NCBI RefSeq assembly: GCF_016598475.1
Contig: NZ_JAEMUX010000063.1
Location: forward strand, 1-51,499
DNA from: Streptomyces adelaidensis
GTDB lineage: Bacteria > Actinomycetota > Actinomycetes > Streptomycetales > Streptomycetaceae
Direction of reading: 5' to 3'
Length of the DNA: 51,499 nt
The position numbers and the translations under genes are program-made. Every line of letters begins with the position of its first letter. Position 1 is the stretch's first letter. Below the pieces are notes generated by a model. The model was not told the origin of the DNA and ran no database searches. It was given only the letters and a program-made list of their open reading frames with translations. Of the stretch, positions 43,129 through 51,376 are shown piece after piece.

Positions 43129-44615
43129 AGCTGGATCCACGTGGTCTTGAGCTCGGTGTACTTCTCGATGGCGTGGGCGGACTTGTCGCGGCCGTTGCCC
43201 GACTGCTTCATACCGCCGAAGGGCACGGTCAGGTCGCCCTCCTCATAGCAGTTGACCCAGACCGTGCCGGCCCGGAGCGCGCGGGAGACCTGGTGGGCGG
43301 TGGACAGGTCGGAGGTCCACAGGCCGGCGCCGAGGCCGTACTCGGTGGCGTTGGCGAGCCGTACCGCCTCGTCCAGGTCGTCGAAGGCGAGGACGGACAG
43401 GACGGGCCCGAAGATCTCCTCGCGGGCCAGCCGCATACCGGGGTCCACCCGGTCGAAGACGGTGGGGCGCAGGAAGCTGCCGCCCGTGTCGGTCAGCGCC
43501 CGACCGCCGCCCGCCCGCAGCCGCGCGCCCTCGTCGAGGCCGGAGCCGATGTGGTCGAGGACGCGTTCCAGATGGTTCTCGCCGACCAGTGCGCCCATCT
43601 CGGTGGCCGGGTCGAGCGGGTCGCCCACACGCAGTTCCCCGGCGCGGGCCACGATCGCCTCCGTGACGCGTTCGGCGACGGAGGAGTGCACCAGCAGCCG
43701 GGAGGGCGCGGTGCACATCTCGCCCTGGTTGAAGAAGATGCCCCAGGCGGCGGTGGCGGCGGCCTTCTCCAGGTCGGGGGCGTCGGGAAGGATGATGTTC
43801 GGCGACTTGCCGCCCAGTTCGAGCCAGACGCGCTTGAGGTTGGAGTCGGCGGAGTAGCGCAGGAAGTGGCGGCCGACCGCTGTGGAGCCGGTGAAGGCGA
43901 GGACGTCCACATCGGGGTGCAGACCGATCGCCCGGCCGGCCACCGGCCCGTCGCCGGTCACGACGTTGAGCACGCCCGGCGGCAGCCTGGCCTCGGTGGC
44001 GATCCGGCCGAGGAGCAGGGCGGACAGCGGTGAGTTCTCCGACGGCTTGAGTACGACCGTGCAGCCGGCGGCCAGTGCCGGAGCCACTTTCCAACTCGCC
44101 AGCGTCAACGGGAAGTTCCACGGCACGACGGCGCCCACGACACCCGCGGGTTCCCGGGTGACCAGGGCGAGGGCGTCGGGAGCGGTGTGGGGCGACTCGT
44201 CGGTGAGTTTGTCGGCCAGCTGCCCGTACCAGCGGAAGGTGTTGATCGCGGCGCGGAGTTCGATGGCGTACGCGCCCGTGATCGGCTTGCCCATCTCCAG
44301 GGTGATGGTCAGGGCGAGCATCTCCCCTTGCTCTTCGAGCAGTTCGGCGATGCGGAGCAGAACGCGGCCGCGCTCGGCGGGTGCGAGGCGGGGCCAGGGA
44401 CCGGAGTCGAAGGCTCGGCGCGCGGCGGCCACGGCCAGGTCGACCTCGGCGGCCCGCGCGTCGGCGACCTCGACGAGGAGTTGTCCGTCGCGGGGCGAGA
44501 CGACGGCGAAAGCGTTGTCCCCGCCCGGCTCGTCCACGCCGTCGATGTGGTGCTGGGCGGGCAGGCGCAGATCCTTGGCGCGACGCAGCAGGTCGTCGTG
44601 GACGAGGGCCGGCAT
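43125..44615 (-). CDS. Aldehyde dehydrogenase (gamma-glutamyl-gamma-aminobutyraldehyde dehydrogenase-like, PuuC type)
   Basis: A 496-residue NAD(P)+-dependent dehydrogenase. Seen are PWNFPLTLASWKVAPALAAG, the general-base Glu in LELGGKSPN, the catalytic Cys in FFNQGEMCTAPSR, and the C-terminal EEIFGPVLSVL and PFGGMKQSGNGRDK. Length is standard and nothing is damaged. AGGAGA lies 5 nt before the ATG. Linkage to a PuuD-type amidase downstream and an amino-acid/polyamine permease upstream points to oxidation of gamma-glutamyl-gamma-aminobutyraldehyde in putrescine breakdown; other amino-aldehydes are possible. The gamma-glutamylpolyamine synthetase of the pathway is not in the window. Confidence 0.92.
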   Translation of the reverse strand: MPALVHDDLLRRAKDLRLPAQHHIDGVDEPGGDNAFAVVSPRDGQLLVEVADARAAEVDLAVAAARRAFDSGPWPRLAPAERGRVLLRIAELLEEQGEMLALTITLEMGKPITGAYAIELRAAINTFRWYGQLADKLTDESPHTAPDALALVTREPAGVVGAVVPWNFPLTLASWKVAPALAAGCTVVLKPSENSPLSALLLGRIATEARLPPGVLNVVTGDGPVAGRAIGLHPDVDVLAFTGSTAVGRHFLRYSADSNLKRVWLELGGKSPNIILPDAPDLEKAAATAAWGIFFNQGEMCTAPSRLLVHSSVAERVTEAIVARAGELRVGDPLDPATEMGALVGENHLERVLDHIGSGLDEGARLRAGGGRALTDTGGSFLRPTVFDRVDPGMRLAREEIFGPVLSVLAFDDLDEAVRLANATEYGLGAGLWTSDLSTAHQVSRALRAGTVWVNCYEEGDLTVPFGGMKQSGNGRDKSAHAIEKYTELKTTWIQL

Positions 44616-44756
44616 CAGCTCTCCTTGTTCTTGATGGGTTCTCGAAGGGTTCTCGACGGTTCGGATCCATGGCGGCGAGAGGGGCCCGCGAACCGGGGCC
44701 GGTGGCTGCATCCGGGGAGTGCTGCCGCCACCGGCCCCGAGTGCGGGCCGCCGGGG

Positions 44757-46055
44757 TCAGCCCGTGGCCGTGGGCCCGCGCCGGGTCAGCCGCGCCACGA
44801 CGAGCCCGAGGATCAGCACGGCCGGAACGGTGAGCTGGAGCCATACGGCGGTGGTCTCGTCGCCGCCGATGAGCGTGGCGAAGTTCTTGATGATCAGCCA
44901 GATCGCCCCGGCGATGCCGAGCGCGCCCACCACCGGTGCGATCAGCGTGTTCCAGGGCCGGGTGTCCGCACGCGATCGGCGGAAGAAGACGACCACGGAG
45001 ACGGAGGTCAGGAAGTAGAGGAGCATGATTCCGAGGACGGCGACCCCGCTGAACCAGGAGAAGAGCGTCAGCACCGGGTCCTTGCCAGGAGCGCGAACGG
45101 CATCACCAGGGCCCACCGCGATCACCGTCTGGGCGATGCCGGCCACCCAGGGGGAGTGCCGCCGGTTGAGCACGGTCAGCCCGTGCGGCAGCAGCCCTTC
45201 ACGGCCCAGGGAGAACAGGTATCGGTTGGCGGAGTTGTGGAACGCCAGGATGCCCGCGAACAGTGAGGTGGCCAGCAGGACGGGCAGCACGTCACCGGTC
45301 CACGCGCCGAACTGCGCCGCTATGGGGGCGAACACCCAGGACGTGGCGTCGCCGCTCTCCAGCGCCTTGCCCGCCTCCTCGGTCGCCCTGGAGGCACCGT
45401 GCGCGGAGACCAGCATCCACGAGGTGAAGGCGAAGAAGCAGGTGACCACCGCGACCGACAGATAGGTGGCGCGCGGGACGGTCCTCCTGGGCTCCCGTGC
45501 CTCCTCGCCGTAGATGGCGGTCGCCTCGAAGCCGAACATCGACGCCACGGCGAACATCAGGGCCACCCCCGGCGCGCCCTGGAGGGCCGCGCCCGGCGAG
45601 AAGCTGTCGGCGAAGCCGAGCCCCTCGGGGCCGCCGCCCTTGAAGAAGGTCACGAGGGCGAAGGCGATCAGGATGCTGAACTCCGCCAGGACGAACACGG
45701 CCAGGAGCTTGGCGCCCATCTCGATCCCGGCGGCGCCGAGGACCTGGACGGCCACCATGGTGAGCAGGGTCCACACCCACCACGCGATGTGTACGTCGGC
45801 GTAGTGCTCGACCAGGCCGCTCACGGTCGCGCCGTAGAGCCCGTACATGGCGGCCTGGATCGAGCAGTAGGCGAAGAGGGCGACGGCGGCGCTGCCGGAG
45901 CCGGTCGAGCGGCCCAGGCCCTTGCCGATGTACGTGTAGAAGGCGCCGGCGTCGACGACGTGGCGGCCCATGGCCACGAAGCCGATGGAGAAGAGGAGGA
46001 CCACGAGGCCGGCCGCGAGATACGCGGCGGGGGCGCCGGCCCCGTTGCCTATGAC
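44757..46055 (-). pseudogene. APC-family amino acid/polyamine permease, 5'-truncated
   Basis: Homology to APC permeases begins abruptly at IGNGAGAPAAYLAAGLVVLLFSIGFVAMGRH, which corresponds to the second or third membrane segment, and continues intact to the C-terminus (GAFYTYIGKGLGR; SMFGFEATAIYGEEAREPRRTVPRATY; FAGILAFHNSANRYLFSLGREG). The expected first 40-50 residues are replaced by sequence that, on the other strand, is an oxidoreductase remnant. The frame stays open to 46274 but that part is unrelated. No good start with a ribosome site is visible, so the gene is probably dead or yields a short product. Confidence 0.75.
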
Positions 46056-46061
46056 GACGGC

Positions 46062-46314
46062 GGTGACCCGAAGCGGGTCGTCTCGATCGCCGACTTCACC
46101 GCACACGAGCACGGCGTACGACTCTCCCACAGCGGCCCCGGCGGCTCCGAGAAGCCCGGGGTACACCGGTCTGGCCACGGCCGCCGGACTCGCCACCGAG
46201 GGCCGGTTCACCGTGCCCCTGCACGAGGTCCTTCCCCTGGAGCGCGGCGCCGAGGCACACGCGCTGAGTGCCACGGGCCGCGCTCGCGGGAAGATCGTGC
46301 TGAGTGTGCGGTGA
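46062..46314 (+). pseudogene. C-terminal remnant of a zinc-type/quinone oxidoreductase (MDR superfamily)
   Basis: GGDPKRVVSIADFTAHEHGVRLSH in one frame and GRFTVPLHEVLPLERGAEAHALSATGRARGKIVLSVR in the next, ending at TGA 46312-46314, are the usual end of NADP-dependent quinone/alcohol oxidoreductases. A frameshift at about 46150-46165 separates the parts. The N-terminal three quarters are missing; the break coincides with the truncated end of the permease. Confidence 0.8.
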
Positions 46315-46328
46315 GGTACGGCTACCGG

Positions 46329-46471
46329 TCAGCGGCCGTGGGAGAGGGCGAGCAGTTCGCTGAACGTGCCGTCGGCGGTGGCGAGTTCGCCGTACGTGCC
46401 CTGTGGATGATCCGGCCGTGGTCCAGCACGATGACCTTGTCGGCGATCTTCGTGTCGGCCAGTCGGTGTGT
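46329..46471 (-). pseudogene. C-terminal remnant of an ABC exporter ATPase
   Basis: THRLADTKIADKVIVLDHGRII, then after a one-base deletion GTYGELATADGTFSELLALSHGR and a TGA, is the end of an ABC-transporter nucleotide-binding domain (the H-loop His in THRL onward). Nothing upstream of THRL remains; sequence beyond 46471 is unrelated. Confidence 0.8.
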
Positions 46472-46678
46472 TCCCCTAGAGGATCTCCGCCAAAAGCGGA
46501 GGCGGCACCACCTCGGCGGGCGCGCCGCCACCCGGTTCGGCATCGGCCGGGGTGCCCTGCGGTGGTACGAGATTCCGTGTCACGCCGCACCCCCGTGAGA
46601 GCCGGTGTTCCCGTGAGCCCGCAGTCGAGTTGGGCGACGTGGGGCGGCATTCCGTTTGTTGCGGGATAGTTGGCCGGT
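46472..46678. other. Debris-like spacer without a recognised gene
   Basis: The stretch between the ABC scrap and the LacI stop contains short open frames on both strands without ribosome sites. A plus-strand segment faintly recalls a MerR N-terminus (RFGIGRGALRWYE) but is too short to assign. Confidence 0.4.
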
Positions 46679-47758
46679 TCAGATGTGGCGAGCGTTTCCG
46701 TTCGGCTGCCCGCTGATCTCCTGCTCTCCCTGAGGGCTCTGCGGTGGGGCAGTGGTCCCCCGCAGTATCAGGTGTGTGGGCAGGACGATGTGCTGTTCGC
46801 GGTTCGCCTCGGCGTCGTTGATGAGTTCCAGGGCCAGTTCGGCCGCGGCTTGGCCCATGTCCGCGGGTGACTGCGCCACCGTGGACAGGTCGAGCCATTC
46901 GGCCATCAACTGGTCGTCGAAGCCGAGGACGGAGATCCGTTCGGGCACCTCGATCTGTACGGTGCGCAGGCTCAGCATGAGGGAGGCGGCGAGTTCGTCC
47001 TGTTCGGCGAAGATCGCGGTGGGGGGTTCGCGCAGGCTCAACAGGCTGCCGACCGCTTGGGTGGTGCCGCGTTTGTCGCGGGGCGGGGTGGTGACGATCA
47101 GGTCGTCGTCCAGCGGGATGCCCGCCTCGGTGAGCGCCTGCTGGTAGCCGAGGAGGCGCTCGCGTGAGCTGAAGCTGAAGCCGCGGGCGTTGGTGGTATG
47201 GGCGAAGGCGATCCGGCGGTGTCCGAGGTTGATCAGGTGGCGGGTGGCCTTGCAGGCGCCGGCGACGTCGTCGACGTAGACGCTGGGACGGCCTTCGACG
47301 TGCTGGCTGATGTAGATGACCGGCATGCCGAGGTCGTCCAGCCGGGTGGTCTCCTCGCCGGTGAGGTCGAAGCAGAACACCAGCAGCGCGTCCGCGTTAC
47401 GGCGGGCCGGCAGGCGTTCGAAGAACGCGGCCCGTTCGTCCAGGTCCGGGACCACGTACACGGTCAGCTCCATGCCGGCCCGGCGCAGCAGCGGGCCCAG
47501 GCTGGACAGCGCTGCTCCCATGAACCACGAGTCGAGCGTGGGCACGAGCACCGCCATGACACCGGTCCGGCCGGTGACCAGGCTCGACGCTTGTCGCGAG
47601 ATCGCGAAGTTCAGCTCATGGGCCGCTCGCTCCACCCGGGCACGGACCTCGGGTGAGACCGATGTCAGGCCGCGCATCGTGCGCGAGACGGTGGAGGGAG
47701 AGACCCCGGCCCGTTCGGCGACGTCGGCCAAGGTGGGGTGCCGCTGAGCTGGTGACAT
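46679..47758 (-). CDS. LacI-family transcriptional repressor of the alpha-glucoside importer
   Basis: A 359-residue regulator with a helix-turn-helix (TLADVAERAGVSPSTVSRTMRG), hinge (SRQASSLVTGRT) and sugar-binding domain (VMAVLVPTLDSWFMGAALSSLGPLLRRAGMELTVYVVP; ISVLGFDDQLMAEWLDLSTVAQSPADMG). It is divergent from the malEFG-like operon and its promoter region contains a perfect 18-bp palindrome, so it likely represses that operon and itself until a glucoside is present. No ribosome site precedes the ATG; a TAACTT box 10-15 nt upstream suggests a leaderless transcript. The C-terminal tail (about 20 residues after PTHLILRGTTAPP) is longer than usual. Confidence 0.92.
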   Translation of the reverse strand: MSPAQRHPTLADVAERAGVSPSTVSRTMRGLTSVSPEVRARVERAAHELNFAISRQASSLVTGRTGVMAVLVPTLDSWFMGAALSSLGPLLRRAGMELTVYVVPDLDERAAFFERLPARRNADALLVFCFDLTGEETTRLDDLGMPVIYISQHVEGRPSVYVDDVAGACKATRHLINLGHRRIAFAHTTNARGFSFSSRERLLGYQQALTEAGIPLDDDLIVTTPPRDKRGTTQAVGSLLSLREPPTAIFAEQDELAASLMLSLRTVQIEVPERISVLGFDDQLMAEWLDLSTVAQSPADMGQAAAELALELINDAEANREQHIVLPTHLILRGTTAPPQSPQGEQEISGQPNGNARHI

Positions 47759-47799
47759 GAGCGGAAGTTAGCACAGTTCGAGCCCTCGACGGGAGTCTT

Positions 47800-47817
47800 C
47801 GTGACAGCGCTGTCACG
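47800..47817. promoter_or_regulatory. 18-bp perfect palindrome, LacI-type operator
   Basis: CGTGACAGCGCTGTCACG is a perfect 18-bp palindrome centred on GC, 42 nt upstream of the LacI start. A half-site copy (CGTGACAGC) recurs at 48021-48029, nearer the importer operon. It is the best candidate binding site for the adjacent LacI protein. Confidence 0.75.
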
Positions 47818-47906
47818 CCGCAGCCCTGCGGGCAGAATGCCCGTTACATCCAGCCAGTGGGCGGTATGAGTCGTCTAAATCATCTGCGCTACCGCGACGT
47901 TACGCA

Positions 47907-47938
47907 TTGACTTCCGTCAGGTGCACTCCTACGGTGCA
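47907..47938 (+). promoter_or_regulatory. Promoter of the alpha-glucoside importer operon
   Basis: TTGACT (47907-47912), a 17-bp spacer and TACGGT (47930-47935) form a plausible sigma-70 promoter. A TGCAC-N7-GTGCA inverted repeat (47922-47938) overlaps the -10. It implies a leader of about 185 nt before the binding-protein gene. The rest of the 368-bp gap 47759-48126 holds no gene. Confidence 0.5.
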
Positions 47939-48126
47939 AGCGTTGTCTCATTGGAGGCCAAGCTGTCGCCGTAAGTCATACATAGGCTGCCTTGACCTGC
48001 GCTTTCGTTCCACACAACGCCGTGACAGCACAGTCTCGTAACGGAGACATCCCAGAGTCATCTCGGTAGCTACTCCCTACAGGGCGCCCCCGCCGAGACT
48101 TCGGTTCCGCACGTCCAGGAGAGACA

Positions 48127-49425
48127 GTGAACGCCAGAACCAGCAGAGTCCTTCAGTGCTCGGCCGTGCTCGTCGCCGCCGGGCTCGTCCTCACCGCCTG
48201 CGGCTCCTCCGATGACAGCAGTTCGTCGGGGGCGTCGAAGAGCCCGTCGTTCTCGGGCCGCGGCCCGATCACGTACGCGGCCGCCAAGGACAGCTCCGGC
48301 GTCGTCCAGAAGGTCATCGACAGCTGGAACGAGCAGCATCCCAAGGAGAAGGTCACCTTCGTCCAGCTGCCGGCGGACGTGAACCAGCAGCGCCAGCAGA
48401 TGATCCAGAACGCCGAGACGAAGTCCGACGCCTACACAGTGCTCTCCCTGGACGTCGTGTGGACCTCGGAGTTCGCCGCCCACCAGTGGATCGACCAGCT
48501 GCCCGCCGCACAGTTCCCGCTGGACAAGATGCTCAAGCCGACGGTGCAGACGGGCCAGTACCGCGACAACCTGTACGCGGTGCCGCAGTCCTCCGACGGC
48601 GGCGTGCTGTATTACCGCTCCGACCTGCTGAAGAAGGCGGGCGTCGCTGCCACGCCGACGACGTGGGCGGAGATGAAGGCCGCCTGTGCCAAGGTCGAGA
48701 AGCTGCCTGAGGCCAAGGGCATGGACTGCTACGCCGGCCAGTTCCAGAAGTACGAGGGCCTCACCGTCAACTTCGCCGAGGCCGTGAACTCCGCAGGGGG
48801 TGTCATCACCGACGCCGACGGCAAGCCGAACGTGGACACACCCGAGGCGAAGAAGGGCCTGGACTTCCTCGTCGACTCCTTCAAGGACGGCACGATCCCG
48901 AAGGAGGCCATCACCTACCAGGAGGAGGAGGGCCGCCAGGCGTTCCAGTCCGGCAAGCTGGTCTTCCTGCGCAACTGGCCGTACGTGTACTCGCTGGCCG
49001 AGAAGAGCAAGGTCGCGGGCAAGTTCGAGGTCGCGCCGCTGCCCGGCCTGACCGGGGCCGGCTCCTCCAGCCTGGGCGGCCACAACGTGGCCCTGTCCTC
49101 GTTCGCCGAGAACAAGGCCACCGCACTGGACTTCATGAAGTTCTTCACCAGCCAGGACACCGCGACCACGTTCCTCAAGGACGCTTCCATGGCCCCGCCG
49201 TACGAGGCCCTCTACGACGACCAGGCTCTGGTCAAGCAGTACCCCTACCTGCCGGTGCTGAAGAAGTCGATCCTCAACGCCGTACCGCGCCCGAGGGTGG
49301 TCCAGTACGGTGACGCGTCCTCCGCGATCCAGCAGGAAGCGTACGCGGCTCTGAACGGCGACAAGTCCAGTGCGCAGGCGCTGAAGGACCTGCAGGACGA
49401 GCTGCAGAAGTCCGCGGCTCAGTGA
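48127..49425 (+). CDS. ABC transporter substrate-binding lipoprotein (alpha-glucoside/trehalose-maltose type)
   Basis: A 432-residue lipoprotein with lipobox LTAC (Cys about 25), a Ser-rich linker and the family-1 fold. The segment TVLSLDVVWTSEFAAHQWIDQL is typical of trehalose/maltose/alpha-glucoside binding proteins, as are LYYRSDLLKKAG and KLVFLRNWPYVYSLA. AGGAGAG precedes the start. With two permeases and a GH13 alpha-glucosidase behind it and a LacI repressor opposite, it resembles the Streptomyces mal/agl clusters; exact substrate is uncertain. Confidence 0.94.
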   Translation: MNARTSRVLQCSAVLVAAGLVLTACGSSDDSSSSGASKSPSFSGRGPITYAAAKDSSGVVQKVIDSWNEQHPKEKVTFVQLPADVNQQRQQMIQNAETKSDAYTVLSLDVVWTSEFAAHQWIDQLPAAQFPLDKMLKPTVQTGQYRDNLYAVPQSSDGGVLYYRSDLLKKAGVAATPTTWAEMKAACAKVEKLPEAKGMDCYAGQFQKYEGLTVNFAEAVNSAGGVITDADGKPNVDTPEAKKGLDFLVDSFKDGTIPKEAITYQEEEGRQAFQSGKLVFLRNWPYVYSLAEKSKVAGKFEVAPLPGLTGAGSSSLGGHNVALSSFAENKATALDFMKFFTSQDTATTFLKDASMAPPYEALYDDQALVKQYPYLPVLKKSILNAVPRPRVVQYGDASSAIQQEAYAALNGDKSSAQALKDLQDELQKSAAQ

Positions 49426-49436
49426 GGAGAAAAGCC

Positions 49437-50492
49437 GTGGTCGACACCAAGATCCCACCCGGCGCCGCAGACCGGACCGGCAGCCATACCGGGAAGAGTC
49501 CCGCGCCGGTGAAGGGGAGCAAGCGGACCTGGGCGACCGCGGCTTCGGGGCGGACGGCGGCACTGCTGGTGTCGCCGACCCTCCTGGTGCTCACCGTCGT
49601 CGTCCTCTACCCCACGCTCATGGCGTTGAAGGAGTCGCTGTACGGGACCAAGGGACTGGACCCGCAGACCGGCTTCATCAGCGACACCGAGCCGTTCGTC
49701 GGTCTGCAGAACTACGCCGACATCTTCGGCGACGCCGGCGACCGGTTCTGGAACGCGTTTTGGAACACGACTTTCTTCACTGTCACCACGGTCGGTCTGG
49801 AGACCCTGATCGGTGTCGCGATGGCGCTGATCATGCACAGGGCCTTCAGCGGCCGGGCCCTGATCCGCGCCAGCATCCTCATCCCCTGGGCCGTACCCAC
49901 GGCCATCTCCGGCCTGCTGTGGCGGTGGATCTTCAACAGTGACGGCATCGCCAACGCCCTGATCGGCCACCAGGTCCTGTGGACCACCGAGGGCTTCCAC
50001 GCCAAGGTCGCCGTCATCATCGCCGAGGTGTGGAAGACCTCCCCCTTCATCGGACTGCTGGTCCTGGCCGGACTGCAGGTCATCCCGAAGGAGGTCTACG
50101 AGGCGGCCCGCCTCGACGGGGCCGGCCCACTCGCCCAGTTCTGGCGGATCACCCTGCCCCTGGTCAAGCCCGCCCTGCTGGTCGCGGTCCTCTTCCGCTG
50201 CCTCGACGCGCTGCGGATGTTCGACCTGCCCTACCTCCTCATCGGCGCCCAGAAGAACTCCGTGGAAACCCTGTCCATGCTCGCCCAGAACGAGGCGTCC
50301 AACGTCCGCTTCGGACCGGCCGCCGCCTACGCGGTGCTCCTGTTCGTCTACGTCTTCCTCATCGCGCTCGGCTTCGTCCGGCTGCTGGGTGCGGACCTTG
50401 TCGGCGACGTGGGCGGTCCGGCCAGGACCAAGGGCAAGAGCAGACTCCGGCGCGGCTCGATTCGGAACAGTGCGGAGGTGCCGACAGCATGA
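49437..50492 (+). CDS. Sugar ABC transporter permease (MalF type)
   Basis: A 351-residue permease with six membrane segments after a basic N-terminus. Landmarks are LLVSPTLLVLTVVVLYPTLMALKESLYG, ILIPWAVPTAISGLLWRWIF and the EAA loop VIPKEVYEAARLDGAGPLAQFWRITLPLVKPALL. The GTG at 49437 is chosen because AGGAGA lies 7 nt upstream; the GTG at 49422 overlaps the preceding stop and lacks a site. The gene ends overlapping the next start. Confidence 0.95.
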   Translation: MVDTKIPPGAADRTGSHTGKSPAPVKGSKRTWATAASGRTAALLVSPTLLVLTVVVLYPTLMALKESLYGTKGLDPQTGFISDTEPFVGLQNYADIFGDAGDRFWNAFWNTTFFTVTTVGLETLIGVAMALIMHRAFSGRALIRASILIPWAVPTAISGLLWRWIFNSDGIANALIGHQVLWTTEGFHAKVAVIIAEVWKTSPFIGLLVLAGLQVIPKEVYEAARLDGAGPLAQFWRITLPLVKPALLVAVLFRCLDALRMFDLPYLLIGAQKNSVETLSMLAQNEASNVRFGPAAAYAVLLFVYVFLIALGFVRLLGADLVGDVGGPARTKGKSRLRRGSIRNSAEVPTA

Positions 50493-51322
50493 CGTCGACC
50501 GCGAAATGGCGAACCTGGCTGCTCCACCTGGGAGTTGCCGCGGTGGTGGCCTACTGTCTGGCCCCCTTCTACTGGATGCTGGTCTCCAGCCTGCGCCGCA
50601 GCTCCGACATCTTCGACACCTCGCTCCTGCCCACCTCGGTGTCGTTCGAGAACTACCGGGCGGTCTTCAGCCCCTCCCAGGGCTTCGGCCGCGCCCTGCT
50701 CAACAGCCTGATCGTCTCCGGCACCACCACCGTGCTGGCGCTGCTGCTGGCCACGTTCACCGCCTACGCGATGGCCCGACTGCACTTCCGGTTCAAGCGG
50801 CTGATCCTCACCCTGATCATCGCCACCTCGATGTTCCCGGTCGTCTCGATCGTGGTCCCGCTGCTGAAGCTGTTCACCGACATCGGCTGGATCAACACCT
50901 ACCAGGCGATGATCGTGCCGAGCATGTCGTTCGTGCTGCCGCTCGCGGTGTGGAACCTGACCACGTTCTTCAAACAGATGCCCGACGAGCTCGAAGAGGC
51001 CGCGATGATCGACGGCTGCACGCAGGGTCAGGCGTTCCGCAAGGTCATCATTCCGCTCGCCGCGCCGGGCATCTTCACCACGGCGATCATCTGCTTCATC
51101 GCTGCCTGGAACGAGTTCCTCATCGCCCTGTCGATGACGAACCGGCCCAGTATCCAGACCGCGCCGGTCGCCATCTCCAAGTTCACCGGCGCCACCCAGT
51201 TCGACATCCCGTTCGGCAGCCAGATGGCCGCGGGCGTCCTGGTCACCGTCCCCCTGGTGATCATGGTGCTCCTCTTCCAGCGCCGCATCGTCGCCGGACT
51301 CACCGCGGGCGCGGCCAAGTAA
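50489..51322 (+). CDS. Sugar ABC transporter permease (MalG type)
   Basis: A 277-residue permease with six membrane segments and the EAA loop ELEEAAMIDGCTQGQAFRKVIIPLAAPG, followed by AAWNEFLIALS. The ATG overlaps the previous stop (ATGA) and has GGAGG about 10 nt upstream. It completes the membrane part of the importer. No ATPase gene follows; the next gene is a glucosidase. Confidence 0.95.
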   Translation: MTSTAKWRTWLLHLGVAAVVAYCLAPFYWMLVSSLRRSSDIFDTSLLPTSVSFENYRAVFSPSQGFGRALLNSLIVSGTTTVLALLLATFTAYAMARLHFRFKRLILTLIIATSMFPVVSIVVPLLKLFTDIGWINTYQAMIVPSMSFVLPLAVWNLTTFFKQMPDELEEAAMIDGCTQGQAFRKVIIPLAAPGIFTTAIICFIAAWNEFLIALSMTNRPSIQTAPVAISKFTGATQFDIPFGSQMAAGVLVTVPLVIMVLLFQRRIVAGLTAGAAK

Positions 51323-51376
51323 CTCCTGACCGCCGCACCGTGCCTTCCCCCACTCTCAAAAGGACCCCCTCGCACC

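Noticed and set aside
44636..44665. 11-bp doubled GGGTTCTCGA repeat upstream of the aldehyde dehydrogenase
   Set aside because: Only two copies; too short to support a regulatory claim.
46490..46598. MerR-like N-terminus (RFGIGRGALRWYE) on the plus strand
   Set aside because: Only about 13 residues resemble the motif, with no upstream start or downstream dimer helix; likely chance.
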